Origin: DASZTV01 sp035547515
GTDB lineage: Bacteria; Actinomycetota; Actinomycetes; JAFAQI01
Length of the DNA: 64,000 nt
Assembly: GCA_035547515.1 (NCBI GenBank)
Contig: DASZUS010000065.1
Span: forward strand, 1-64,000
Reading direction: 5' to 3'
Shown: positions 8,041 through 16,959 of the stretch, one piece after another
Layout: every line of letters begins with the position of its first letter
How positions within the stretch are numbered: position 1 is the first letter of the stretch
Translations under genes and position numbers: made by a program
Notes under the pieces: model-generated
What the model was told of the DNA's origin: nothing
Databases searched by the model: none
Seen by the model: the letters and a program-made list of their open reading frames with translations, nothing else

Positions 8041-9222
8041 CTACTGGATGCGGATGGGATTGGTGATGCCGGCGTACAGCAAGATGACCGACAGACCGAC
8101 GAAGAGCGCGACAACCGCGTAGGTCACCGGCAGCACCTTCATGATGTCGACGCGCCCAGGATCGCGGCGACCGATGCGGCGGTACAGCCGAGAGCGCGCC
8201 TGCTCGAACCCGATGATCGCGATGTGCCCACCGTCGAGCGGCAGCAGCGGCAACAGGTTGAACAGCCCAACGAACAGGTTGAGCTCGGCAAGGATCATCA
8301 GCAGCGACGCCGCGATGCTGCCGACGCTCGCGCCGGACGACGTGACCTGCCCGCTCACTCGGGCGACGTCGACGATGCTCGCTGCCTCGTCGCCCGAGCG
8401 CTGCTGGCCGGTGAAGACCTGGTCGACCTCGTGCGGGATGTGGCTGATCGCCGTCCCGGTCGAGGAGATGAAGCTGCCCATCAAGGTGAACGTCCGGCCG
8501 AACGCGCCGCTCACGCTGACCGGGGCAGCCCGCAGCTCGGTCGAGATGCCGACGCGGCCGATGGTCTTGTTGCCGACCCGCACCGCGGCCGGCGTCAGGG
8601 TGGCGGTGCGCGTTGTGCCGTCCCGCTGGTAGACGATCGTCTGGGGCTGGCCGGGGTGCGCGCGCAGCGTATCGACGAAGTTCATCCCCGACGAGCTGAC
8701 CTTGTGGCCGTCGATCGACAGCAGGACGTCTCCGGGACGCAGGACCCCGTACGCCGGGGCGGCGGGCGCGCCCGCGCAGCTGCCAGTGCCGGACGGCGTG
8801 ACGCACTTGCTGACAGCGGCGACCTGCAATCCGGAGGTGCGGATCGGGTCCTCACCGGTCGCGGCAAGGACCGAGAACACCAGAAGGATCGCGATCACGA
8901 AGTGCATGAACGAACCCGCGACGAGGACGACGGTACGCCGGCCCGCTGGCTGCCGGTAGAAGGCACGGGGCTCGTCTTCGGGCGCGATCTGCTCGAGCGC
9001 CGTCATCCCGTCGATCTTCACGAAGCCGCCGAACGGCAACGCCTTCACGCCGTACTCGGTCTCGCCGCGACGGAAGGACCACAGTGTCGGGCCGAACCCG
9101 ACGAAGAACCGGGACGCCTTCATCCCGTACGCCTTGGCAGTCGTGAAGTGACCCGCCTCGTGCAGCATGACGGAGAGCAGCAGACCAACCACGAACGCGA
9201 TGACACCGATTGCGTAGCTCAT
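8041..9222 (-). CDS. rseP: Site-2 protease, RseP/RIP family intramembrane metalloprotease
   Basis: A 393-residue M50 zinc metalloprotease that cuts transmembrane substrates, classically anti-sigma factors. The first transmembrane helix carries the zinc motif HEAGH at residues 21-25, followed by the GFGPTLWSF / KALPFGGFVKI blocks. A PDZ domain lies in the middle (GVLRPGDVLLSIDGHKV), and the C-terminal membrane part holds the second active-site motif NLLPLLPLDGGH. The ATG overlaps the dxr stop as ATGA. Its placement between dxr and ispG is standard in actinobacteria. The substrate cannot be told from the sequence. Confidence 0.95.
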   Translation of the reverse strand: MSYAIGVIAFVVGLLLSVMLHEAGHFTTAKAYGMKASRFFVGFGPTLWSFRRGETEYGVKALPFGGFVKIDGMTALEQIAPEDEPRAFYRQPAGRRTVVLVAGSFMHFVIAILLVFSVLAATGEDPIRTSGLQVAAVSKCVTPSGTGSCAGAPAAPAYGVLRPGDVLLSIDGHKVSSSGMNFVDTLRAHPGQPQTIVYQRDGTTRTATLTPAAVRVGNKTIGRVGISTELRAAPVSVSGAFGRTFTLMGSFISSTGTAISHIPHEVDQVFTGQQRSGDEAASIVDVARVSGQVTSSGASVGSIAASLLMILAELNLFVGLFNLLPLLPLDGGHIAIIGFEQARSRLYRRIGRRDPGRVDIMKVLPVTYAVVALFVGLSVILLYAGITNPIRIQ

Positions 9223-10415
9223 CGCCCACCACCGGCAAGCTCCTGCGCGCGCGACCGCGCCCAGCGTTCGGCCTCTGCCACGTCCTCCAGGGTAAGGCTG
9301 CTACCTGAAGACGCGGCGTGCTCGCCGAGCACCGAGGCGACGGTGTCGACGATGTCCAGGAAGCCGATGCGACCGCCGATGAAAGCGGCTACCGCCTCTT
9401 CGTTGGCCGCGTTGAAGACCGCCGGTGCGGTGCCGCCCGCACGACCCGCCTCCCGAGCAAGGTCGACCGCGGTGAAGGTCGCCGTGTCGAGGGGCTCGAA
9501 GGTCCAGCTCGCGGCCTGTGTCCAGTCGATCGGCGGTGCAGCGCCCGCAACCCGTTCCGGCCAGCCAAGGGCGAGGGCGATCGGCAGCTTCATGTCGGGC
9601 GGGCTCGCCGCCGCGATGGTGGTTCCGTCGACGTACTCCACCATCGAGTGGACGATCGACTGCGGATGTACGACGACGTCGATCGCGTCGTAGCCGATGT
9701 CGAAGAGCCAGTGCGCCTCGATCAGCTCGAGTCCTTTGTTGACCAGCGTCGCGGAGTTGAGCGTGATCACCGGGCCCATGTCCCAGGTCGGGTGTGCCAT
9801 CGCATCGGCCGTGGTGACCCCGCCGAGCTGTGAGCGGGTCCGGCCGCGGAACGGACCGCCGCTTGCCGTAAGAACCAGCTTGCGCACGTCTCCGTGCGCT
9901 CCGGCGCGAAGGCACTGGGCAAGTGCCGAGTGCTCTGAGTCAACCGGGACGATCTGGCCGGGCCTTGCGCGTTGTGCGACCAGCGGACCGCCGGCGATCA
10001 GCGACTCCTTGTTGGCCAGCGCAAGCAAGCGACCGGCGTCCAACGCCGCCAGCGTCGGCGCAAGGCCCACCGAACCGGTCATCCCGTTGAGGACCACCTC
10101 GCACGGCCACCCCGCAACCTCTGCGGCGGCGTCGGGCCCGCCCAGCAGCTTGGGCAGCTCGAACTCACCGCGGTGGTAGCCGCGGCGCTGCGCCTCGGCG
10201 TACAGCGCGAGCTGGACGTCTTCGAGCGCCGACGCTCGTGCGACGGCGACGACCTCGACGCCGAGATCGAGGGCCTGCGATGCGAGCAGCCCCGCCCGAT
10301 CTCCACCTGCTGCGAGTCCGACGACACGGAAGCTCTCGCGGTTGTCACGGATCAGCTCGATCGCCTGGGTCCCGATGGACCCCGTCGAACCGAGGATGAC
10401 CACGTCGCGGCTCAC
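9219..10415 (-). CDS. dxr: 1-deoxy-D-xylulose 5-phosphate reductoisomerase
   Basis: Converts DXP to MEP with NADPH, the first committed step of the MEP pathway. The 398-residue protein opens with the nucleotide-binding motif GSTGSIGTQ, then has ALANKESLIAGG, the catalytic-loop region VDSEHSALAQCLRAG, and the substrate-binding block GGPFRGRTRSQL. The GTG start is at 10415. It is the first gene of the leftward dxr-rseP-ispG-GNAT run. It faces the APC permease gene across a 117-bp divergent spacer, which presumably holds both promoters. Confidence 0.97.
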   Translation of the reverse strand: MSRDVVILGSTGSIGTQAIELIRDNRESFRVVGLAAGGDRAGLLASQALDLGVEVVAVARASALEDVQLALYAEAQRRGYHRGEFELPKLLGGPDAAAEVAGWPCEVVLNGMTGSVGLAPTLAALDAGRLLALANKESLIAGGPLVAQRARPGQIVPVDSEHSALAQCLRAGAHGDVRKLVLTASGGPFRGRTRSQLGGVTTADAMAHPTWDMGPVITLNSATLVNKGLELIEAHWLFDIGYDAIDVVVHPQSIVHSMVEYVDGTTIAAASPPDMKLPIALALGWPERVAGAAPPIDWTQAASWTFEPLDTATFTAVDLAREAGRAGGTAPAVFNAANEEAVAAFIGGRIGFLDIVDTVASVLGEHAASSGSSLTLEDVAEAERWARSRAQELAGGGR

Positions 10416-10532
10416 CCGGCCATTGTCCTACTCTCGGCGCCGCCCACGTCCCCCGCAAGGACCCGCCGCAACGCGCGATCCGGGACAATGGCGTCTGGCA
10501 CAAATCCACGGTCGTGAGGCGAAAGCGGGGAA

Positions 10533-12212
10533 ATGACGACAGCGACCGAGACCCACGCGCCCGGCACGAAGGGCCTCAAGTCCGGAGCGCTAGGCCTTTG
10601 GTCGACCGTCGTGGTCGGGGTGGCCTCAACCGCCCCCGCCTACAGCCTCGCCGCCACGCTCGGGTTCATCGTCCTGCATGCGACGGTCCACACGCCGATC
10701 ATCGTGGTCCTGGCGTTCATCCCGATGTGGATGATCTCGGTGGGCTACAGCGAGCTGAACAAGGCCGACCCGGACTGCGGGACTACGTTCACCTGGGCGA
10801 CGCGCGCGTTCGGACCGAAGACCGGGTGGTACGCGGGCGGCTGGGGCATCGTCGCCTCGGACGTGCTGATCATGGCAAGCCTCGCGCAGATCGCCGGCCA
10901 GTACGTCTTCCTGCTCTTCGGCGCGGACCGGGTCGGCAGCAACCCCGCCAGTGGCTGGGTTCTGCTCGTCGGGCTGGGCTGGCTCGCGCTCATGACCTAC
11001 ATCTGCTACCGCGGCATCGAGGTGTCGGCGAGCATCCAGAAGGTCCTGCTCGCCATCGAGTCGGGGATGCTCGTCGTGTTCGCGGCCGCGGCACTCATTC
11101 GCGTCGCGGCGGGCCAAGCGCCCGCCGGCCACCTGACCCCGGCGTGGGGCTGGCTGAACCCGTTCGGCATCTCGTCGGTATCGGCCTTCGTGGCCGGCTT
11201 CATCTTGATGATCTTCATCTACTGGGGCTGGGACACCGCGGTATCGGTCAACGAAGAGACCTCGGATCCCCGGCGCACGCCCGGCCGGGCCGCGGTGATC
11301 TCGACCGTCGTGCTGCTCGCCATCTACTTCGTGGTGACCTTCGCCGCCCAGAGCTACGCGGGCCTGGGCACCCATGGCATCGGCCTGGAGAACCCTGACA
11401 ACGCCAGCGACGTCCTCTCCGTGCTCGGCCATGCGGTGTTCGGCCACAACTGGGTCGGCACCGTGTTCCTCAAGCTGTTGCTGTTGATGGTGCTGAGCTC
11501 CGCTGCTGCCTCGACTCTGACGACGATCATGCCGACGGCGCGCACCACCTTGTCGATGGCGGTGTATCGAGCCCTCCCGGCGGCGTTCGGGAGGGTGCAC
11601 AAGGAGTACATGACGCCAACCGTGTCGACGGTCGCGATGGGCGGGGTCTCGGCTGCTCTCTATGTGATCTTCAACTACCTGTCGCACGGCAACGTGATCG
11701 CCGACTCGGTGACTTCTTGCGGCGTGTTCATCGCGCTGTACTACGGCACGACCGGGATCGCGTGCACGTGGTACTACCGCAGGACGCTCACCAGGAACGC
11801 CCGTGACTTCTTCATGCAGGGTGTCGTGCCGACGCTGGGCGCCGCGATCCTGTTCTTCGTCGGCGGCTGGAGCATGTATCTCAACTGGCTCAGCCCGACC
11901 TCGTCGAACCCAGCGGTGCTGAACATCGAGGCGAGCTACACGTCGTGGCAGATGCCCTTCCCGCCGCACTGGGACATCGGCGGCGTCGCGCTTCTGGTGA
12001 TCCTCGCCGCCGTCGTCGGCGTGATCGCGATGGTCGCGTACAACGTCGCGCGACCGGCGTTCTTCCGCCGCGAGGTGCTCAACGCGGCAACGCCGACGCT
12101 GGTCCCCGACTCAATGGGCCTCCCGATCGACTCGCTGCACTCACTGCGCACCGAGGACGTGCCCGACGAGACGGCGCTCGTGACGCAGCTCAGTCGCTGG
12201 ATCGGAAGGTGA
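10533..12212 (+). CDS. APC family amino acid / polyamine permease
   Basis: A 559-residue integral membrane transporter. The start of the first transmembrane helix (STVVVGVASTAPAYSLAATL) is typical of amino acid-polyamine-organocation permeases. At least twelve hydrophobic segments follow, with the family feature TSDPRRTPGRA in a cytoplasmic loop after the sixth. The hydrophilic C-terminus ends at SRWIGR. The ATG follows GCGGGGAA. The substrate cannot be assigned. It is a lone gene between the dxr and rlmN blocks, and its last 23 bp overlap the end of the convergent secreted-protein gene. Confidence 0.88.
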   Translation: MTTATETHAPGTKGLKSGALGLWSTVVVGVASTAPAYSLAATLGFIVLHATVHTPIIVVLAFIPMWMISVGYSELNKADPDCGTTFTWATRAFGPKTGWYAGGWGIVASDVLIMASLAQIAGQYVFLLFGADRVGSNPASGWVLLVGLGWLALMTYICYRGIEVSASIQKVLLAIESGMLVVFAAAALIRVAAGQAPAGHLTPAWGWLNPFGISSVSAFVAGFILMIFIYWGWDTAVSVNEETSDPRRTPGRAAVISTVVLLAIYFVVTFAAQSYAGLGTHGIGLENPDNASDVLSVLGHAVFGHNWVGTVFLKLLLLMVLSSAAASTLTTIMPTARTTLSMAVYRALPAAFGRVHKEYMTPTVSTVAMGGVSAALYVIFNYLSHGNVIADSVTSCGVFIALYYGTTGIACTWYYRRTLTRNARDFFMQGVVPTLGAAILFFVGGWSMYLNWLSPTSSNPAVLNIEASYTSWQMPFPPHWDIGGVALLVILAAVVGVIAMVAYNVARPAFFRREVLNAATPTLVPDSMGLPIDSLHSLRTEDVPDETALVTQLSRWIGR

Positions 12213-12903
12213 GCGCGAAGTCCTCGCCGCGGCTCAGCGGGCCCGCGCTGACGAGGGTGTGACCCTTCCGCACCCACTGGAAGCGGAACGCGTGTTGCGT
12301 ACCGAGCGGGCGGGAGTTGACCTGGACATCGGAGACGTCGGTCGACGTGAACGGGTCGAGGCCGGCGCTCTGTCCGTCGACCACCACGCTGTTGTCGCCG
12401 ATGAAGCTCTGCACGCCGGTCCTGCCCTGACCGGCCCGGGTCTTGGACGCACCTGAGGTGAGATCGTCCAGCGTCACCCGCGTGGTGCGCGGAACCACCC
12501 GCACCGTCACCTGGACGGTGTCGCCGGCCTTCAGCTCCACGTCGTTGAACGCCCGGCCGTTGACGATCAGAACCGACTCGTAGAACGGCCCACCGTCCTC
12601 GCACGCGACACCGATGCCCGCACCCGAGGTGACGTGCGAACCGGTGCGGGCGTTGACGTCGGAGTACACGAGGACCGAAGGACCGACGCCACTGAAGCTG
12701 TCCACGCAGGTGATGGTGGGTACGACGAAGGTCGCGCTGACCTGGCGCACCGGATGACCCGGGTCGGAGACGGCGTAGCCCGCGAACGACGGGCTCCGCT
12801 TCTGGGTGACCGACGCCGAGGCGAGCGACGAACTCGCGCCGACCGCGGCGGTCAGACCAACCGCGAGCACAGCGGCGGCCCGCCGCCGAGAGTGGCGCCT
12901 CAT
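12190..12903 (-). CDS. Secreted G1-peptidase-like (eqolisin-fold) protein, probably not catalytic
   Basis: A ~237-residue exported protein with an Arg-rich Sec-type signal peptide (MRRHSRRRAAAVLAVGL). The ATG at 12903 follows AGGAG six bases upstream. The mature part (FAGYAV, VRQVSATFVVPTITC, ACEDGGPFYES, LKAGDTVQVTV) resembles the beta-sandwich glutamic peptidases of family G1. In my hand alignment to eqolisins the catalytic Gln falls on a small residue in TSGAGIGVAC and the catalytic Glu falls in GDNSVVVDG, so both active-site residues seem to be missing. It may be a binding protein or another use of this fold. The reading converges on the APC permease gene with a 23-bp overlap. Confidence 0.6.
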   Translation of the reverse strand: MRRHSRRRAAAVLAVGLTAAVGASSSLASASVTQKRSPSFAGYAVSDPGHPVRQVSATFVVPTITCVDSFSGVGPSVLVYSDVNARTGSHVTSGAGIGVACEDGGPFYESVLIVNGRAFNDVELKAGDTVQVTVRVVPRTTRVTLDDLTSGASKTRAGQGRTGVQSFIGDNSVVVDGQSAGLDPFTSTDVSDVQVNSRPLGTQHAFRFQWVRKGHTLVSAGPLSRGEDFALTFRSSD

Positions 12904-12923
12904 CGCTGCTCCTGTCGGGTCGG

Positions 12924-13961
12924 TCACGGCGCCTCTGCCGCGGCCAGCTGGCCGCAGGCGCCGTCGATCTCACGCCCCCTCGTGTCTCTCACCGTAGTCG
13001 GGATCCCGTAGGACCTCAGGATGCGGACCATCTCCCGCTCGCGCTCGCGAGTGGTGGCGGTCCACTCGGAGCCCGGTGTCGGGTTGAGCGGGATGAGGTT
13101 CACGTGCGCGAGCTTGCCGGCGAGCAGCGAGCCGAGCAGGTGGGCTCGCTCCGGCTGGTCGTTGACGTCGCGGATCATGGCGTACTCCAGCGAGACGCGT
13201 CGCTTCGTGGCCGCGGCGTACCGCCAGGCTGCCTCGAGCACCTCCGCGACCTTCCAGCGCAGGTTGATCGGTACGAGGGTGTCGCGCAGCTCGTCGTCGG
13301 GCGCGTGCAGCGAGACCGCCAGATTGACCTGGAGGCCTTCTCCAGCAAGCCGGTCGATTGCGGGGACGAGCCCGACGGTCGACACCGTGATGTGGCGCTG
13401 GCCGATTCCCAGGCCGCGCGGGACCGGATCGATCAGCCGGTGCAAGGCACCTGACAGCGCCGCATAGTTCGCGAGGGGCTCGCCCATCCCCATGAAGACG
13501 ATGTTGTCGACCTCACCCCGGCCGCCCATCACGACCTGGCCGACGATCTCGGCGGTCGACAGGTTGCGGGTCAGGCCGGCTTGGCCGGTCGCGCAGAACG
13601 GGCAGCCCATCCCGCAACCGGCCTGTGAGGAGACGCACATCGTGACCCGGTCGGGATAGCGCATCAGGACGCTTTCGACGAGTGATCCGTCGAAGAGCCG
13701 CCACAGCGTCTTGCGGGTCTGCCCGCCGTCGCATTCGATGTCGCGAACCCGCTCGAGCAGCTGTGGCAGGAACTGCTCGGCGAGCCGCTCGCGGTCACGC
13801 GCCGGTACGTCGGTCATCGCCGCGAGCTCGCCGTGGTGGGCGAAGTAGTTGCGAGCCAGCTGCTCGGCACGAAACGCCGGCTCACCGGCCGCTACGAGCG
13901 CGGCCCGCCGTTCCTCGACATCCAGGTCAGCGAGATGGCGCGGCGGCTTCCCGGGTCTCAC
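12924..13961 (-). CDS. rlmN: Dual-specificity 23S rRNA/tRNA adenine-C2 methyltransferase RlmN
   Basis: A radical-SAM enzyme that methylates A2503 of 23S rRNA and A37 of some tRNAs. The cluster motif is CGMGCPFC, in AGCGMGCPFCATGQAGL. Other blocks are FMGMGEPLANY, HITVSTVGLVP and NLAVSLHAPDD. The C-terminal cysteine of the methylation chemistry is probably the one in GACGQLAA. The frame stays open upstream into cdsA, but the GTG at 13961 overlaps the cdsA stop as GTGA and gives 345 residues, the normal size. It is the last gene of the rpsB-tsf-pyrH-frr-cdsA-rlmN run. Confidence 0.95.
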   Translation of the reverse strand: MRPGKPPRHLADLDVEERRAALVAAGEPAFRAEQLARNYFAHHGELAAMTDVPARDRERLAEQFLPQLLERVRDIECDGGQTRKTLWRLFDGSLVESVLMRYPDRVTMCVSSQAGCGMGCPFCATGQAGLTRNLSTAEIVGQVVMGGRGEVDNIVFMGMGEPLANYAALSGALHRLIDPVPRGLGIGQRHITVSTVGLVPAIDRLAGEGLQVNLAVSLHAPDDELRDTLVPINLRWKVAEVLEAAWRYAAATKRRVSLEYAMIRDVNDQPERAHLLGSLLAGKLAHVNLIPLNPTPGSEWTATTREREREMVRILRSYGIPTTVRDTRGREIDGACGQLAAAEAP

Positions 13962-14791
13962 GAGTGCGGCGTCACGAAGGCCGACAGCAGCGCCCAGGCG
14001 ACCGGTGCGGATGGCAGCAGCGAATCGAGCCGGTCCAGTAGCCCGCCGTGGCCCGGGAGCAGGCTGCCCATGTCCTTGATCCCGAGGTCGCGCTTCACCA
14101 TCGACTCCCCGAGATCGCCGAGCGTCGCCGAGGTGACGAGACTCAGCCCGAGCAGGATCCCCTGCCACCAGTAGGTGTGGAGCAGGGTCGTGCACAGGAG
14201 CCAGCCCACGAAGGCGCACAGCACGACTGATCCGCAGAGCCCCTCGACGGACTTCTTCGGGCTGATCTTCGGCGCCAGCATGTGCCTGCCGAGCATCGCG
14301 CCGACGGCGTAGCCGCCGACGTCGCTTGCGACGACGGTCGCGACGAAGCAGGTCACCCTACGAGCGCCGTCGTCGGGTGCCAGCAACAACCCGCAGAAGC
14401 CCGCCAGGAACCCGACGTACAGCAGCGCCAGGAGGGACGACGACAGGTCGCCCACGATGCCGTCGACGCCGCGTGGCACCCGGAAGATCAGCACCGCGGG
14501 GATGGTCAGCAACATCGCGGTCGTCATCCAGTCGCGGCCCAGCGCGTAGGAGGTGCACAGGATCGCCACCGCGCCGAGCACCAGCGGAACCATCGGCGGG
14601 TGCAGATCCTTCGCCTGGACGGCACGCGTCAGCTCGTACATCCCCATCCCGATGGCGAGCACGACGACGGCCAGGAAGGCGGGCTTGTACAGATACAGCG
14701 TGACGAGCACCAGCGCGCCGAGGCCGACTCCGACGGCGATCGCAACCGGAACGTTGCGGCCGGCCCGGCCTTGGTCCACCTCGGCGGTCAT
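13958..14791 (-). CDS. cdsA: Phosphatidate cytidylyltransferase (CDP-diacylglycerol synthase)
   Basis: Makes CDP-diacylglycerol from phosphatidic acid and CTP at the membrane. The 277-residue product has about eight hydrophobic segments. The family signature near the C-terminus is KRDLGIKDMGSLLPGHGGLLDRLDSLL in two adjacent parts: the KRDLGIKD block and the GHGGLLDRLDS block. The start at the ATG at 14791 gives the short cytoplasmic N-terminus MTAEVDQGRAG before the first membrane helix. The stop overlaps the rlmN start. Gene order after frr is the bacterial standard. Confidence 0.94.
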   Translation of the reverse strand: MTAEVDQGRAGRNVPVAIAVGVGLGALVLVTLYLYKPAFLAVVVLAIGMGMYELTRAVQAKDLHPPMVPLVLGAVAILCTSYALGRDWMTTAMLLTIPAVLIFRVPRGVDGIVGDLSSSLLALLYVGFLAGFCGLLLAPDDGARRVTCFVATVVASDVGGYAVGAMLGRHMLAPKISPKKSVEGLCGSVVLCAFVGWLLCTTLLHTYWWQGILLGLSLVTSATLGDLGESMVKRDLGIKDMGSLLPGHGGLLDRLDSLLPSAPVAWALLSAFVTPHS

Positions 14792-14834
14792 GTGCCCGCC
14801 GACCAGGGGCGGACAGCGACTGCTCCGCAGTCGC

Positions 14835-15392
14835 TCATACCTCGAGCAGCTCGGCTTCCTTGACGCGCAGAGCCTCGTCGATCTGCTCGACGTAGGTGTG
14901 CGTGGTCTTCTCGAGCTCCTTCTCGGCGCGCGCGACGTCGTCCTCGCCCGCCTCGCCATCCTTGCTGAGCTTGTCGAGGGTTTCCTTGGCATGGCGACGG
15001 ATGTTGCGGATCGACACCCGGCTGTCCTCCGCCTTGGCGCGCGCGACCTTGATCAGGTCACGACGTCGCTCCTCGGTGAGCTGCGGAAACACCACCCGGA
15101 TGATCGAGCCGTCGCTGGTCGGGTTCACGCCGAGATCGCTGTCTCGGATCGCCTTCTCGATCGCGGACAGCGACCCCTTGTCGTACGGCGAGATCACCGC
15201 CATGCGGGGCTCGGGCACGTTGAACGACGCGAGCTGGTTCACGGGAGTCGGCGTGCCGTAGTAGTCCACGACGATCTTGGAGAACATCTGCGGCGTCGCA
15301 CGGCCGGTACGCACCGTCGCGAGGTCGTCGTGGAAGACCGCGACGGCCTTCTCCATCTTCTCCTCGGCCTCGAACATCGTCTCGTCGATCAC
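14835..15392 (-). CDS. frr: Ribosome recycling factor
   Basis: RRF splits post-termination ribosomes together with EF-G. The 185-residue product has the three-helix domain at both ends (EEKMEKAVAVFHDDLATVRTG at the start) and the middle domain with YYGTPTPVNQLAS and PYDKGSL. It ends REKELEKTT-like helical sequence and AELLEV. The GTG start at 15392 lies after a GGAGGGA site, and the frame's longer upstream extension is not conserved. It follows pyrH by four bases. Confidence 0.97.
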   Translation of the reverse strand: MIDETMFEAEEKMEKAVAVFHDDLATVRTGRATPQMFSKIVVDYYGTPTPVNQLASFNVPEPRMAVISPYDKGSLSAIEKAIRDSDLGVNPTSDGSIIRVVFPQLTEERRRDLIKVARAKAEDSRVSIRNIRRHAKETLDKLSKDGEAGEDDVARAEKELEKTTHTYVEQIDEALRVKEAELLEV

Positions 15393-15396
15393 GGGG

Positions 15397-16128
15397 CTAT
15401 CCCTCCGCCTTGCCGTCCACCAGGGTGCCGATCGTCTCACCACGGACGGCGCGGCCGATGTTGCCGTCGACGAGCAGGTTGAACACGACAATCGGGAGCT
15501 GGTTGTCCATGCAGAGGGTGAAGGCCGTGAGGTCGGCCACCTTGAGCTCGCGGGCGAGCACGTCGGCGTAGGTGACGTGCTCGAAGCGCGCGGCGGCCGG
15601 GTTGATCCGCGGGTCGTCGTCGTACACGCCGTCGACGGCCTTGGCCATCAGAAGCACCTCGGCACCGATCTCGAGGGCGCGCTGCGCAGCAGTCGTGTCG
15701 GTGGAGAAAAACGGCGCCCCGAGTCCCGCGCCGAAGATGACGACCCGGCCCTTCTCGAGGTGGCGCATCGCCCGGCGTGGCACGTAGGGCTCGGCGACCT
15801 GTCCCATCGTGATCGCGGTCTGCACCCGCGTCTCGACACCCTGCTTTTCGAGAAAGTCCTGCAGCGCGAGGCAGTTGAGAACCGTGCCGAGCATGCCCAT
15901 GTAGTCCGCCCGACCGCGGTCCATGCCGCGCTCGGACAGCTCCTGCCCCCGGAAGAAGTTGCCGCCGCCGATGACGACGGCGACCTGCACGCCGCTGACC
16001 ACGACGTCGCGGATCTGGCGCGCGACGTCCTGCACCACGTCGGGGTCGACGCCGACCGAACCGCCACCGAACATCTCCCCGCCCAGCTTGAGCAGGACGC
16101 GGCTCCACTTCGCCGGCGGCTCAGCCAT
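15397..16128 (-). CDS. pyrH: UMP kinase
   Basis: Phosphorylates UMP to UDP, the entry to pyrimidine nucleotides. It is an amino-acid-kinase-fold enzyme of 243 residues. Visible blocks are LLKLGGEMF, VIGGGNFFRG, DRGRADYMGMLGTVLN, the acceptor-site region AEPYVPRRA, and AKAVDGVYDDDPR. It sits in the conserved rpsB-tsf-pyrH-frr order and is separated from tsf by three bases, so it is clearly co-transcribed. Confidence 0.97.
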   Translation of the reverse strand: MAEPPAKWSRVLLKLGGEMFGGGSVGVDPDVVQDVARQIRDVVVSGVQVAVVIGGGNFFRGQELSERGMDRGRADYMGMLGTVLNCLALQDFLEKQGVETRVQTAITMGQVAEPYVPRRAMRHLEKGRVVIFGAGLGAPFFSTDTTAAQRALEIGAEVLLMAKAVDGVYDDDPRINPAAARFEHVTYADVLARELKVADLTAFTLCMDNQLPIVVFNLLVDGNIGRAVRGETIGTLVDGKAEG

Positions 16129-16131
16129 GCG

Positions 16132-16947
16132 TCAGGCGCCCACCGCGAACCGGGCGAACTTGGTGATCTTCACGCCGGCCTCGTCGAGCACGGCCTGCAC
16201 CGACTTCTTGTTGTCGCGGACGTAGGCCTGGTCGAGCAGGACATTGTCCTTGTAGAAGCCGGTGAGGCGGCCCTCCACGATCTTGGGCAGTGCCTGCTCG
16301 GGCTTGCCCTCCTCGCGCGCCGTGGCCTCGGCGATCCTGCGCTCCTTCTCGACGGTCTCGGCCGGAACCTCGTCACGCGACAGGTACGGCGGGTTGTACG
16401 TCGCGATCTGCATCGCCACGCCGCGCGCCGTCTCTGCGTCGTCGCCCTCGAAGGCCACGAGCACGCCGATCTGCGGCGGCAGGTCAGTCGCCCGCTTGTG
16501 CAGGTACGTCGTCGTCTTCCCCTCGAAGACCGCGACGTCGCCCAGCGCCAGCTTCTCGCCGATGACCGCCGAGGTCTGCTCGATGGCCTGCTCGACGGTG
16601 CGGCCGTCGGCAAGGGTCGCCTGAGCGAGGGCGGCCGCGTCGGCTGGGTGAGTGCTGGCAGCCAGCGCGACGATGTCTGAGGCGAGACTCTGAAACTCCT
16701 CGTTCTTCGCCACGAAGTCCGTCTCACTGGCGAGCGCGATCATCGCGCCGTCAGCCGCGGCGACGAGGCCGTTGGTGGCCTCGCGCTCGCCGCTTCGCTT
16801 CGCCGCCTTGGCCGCGCCCTTGACCCGCAGGATCTCGACGGCCTTATCGAAGTCGCCGTCGGCCTCTTCGAGCGCCTTCTTGCAGTCCATCATCCCCGCG
16901 CCGGTCGCGTCGCGGAGCTTCTTCACGTCAGCAGCGCTGACAGCCAT
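16132..16947 (-). CDS. tsf: Elongation factor Ts
   Basis: The nucleotide exchange factor for EF-Tu. The 271-residue product begins with the N-terminal UBA-like domain (VKKLRDATGAGMMDCKKAL). The core carries the EF-Tu-contact motif TDFVAKNEEF. The ending LDEAGVKITKFARFAVG is typical. The ATG at 16947 has an AGGAA about ten bases upstream. It follows rpsB by 12 bp and shares its transcript. Confidence 0.98.
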   Translation of the reverse strand: MAVSAADVKKLRDATGAGMMDCKKALEEADGDFDKAVEILRVKGAAKAAKRSGEREATNGLVAAADGAMIALASETDFVAKNEEFQSLASDIVALAASTHPADAAALAQATLADGRTVEQAIEQTSAVIGEKLALGDVAVFEGKTTTYLHKRATDLPPQIGVLVAFEGDDAETARGVAMQIATYNPPYLSRDEVPAETVEKERRIAEATAREEGKPEQALPKIVEGRLTGFYKDNVLLDQAYVRDNKKSVQAVLDEAGVKITKFARFAVGA

Positions 16948-16959
16948 CTCGTCTCGTTC

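Noticed and set aside
12190..12212. A frameshift at the end of the APC permease
   Set aside because: The 23-bp overlap is between two intact convergent frames, each with a plausible end, so there is no need for a frameshift.
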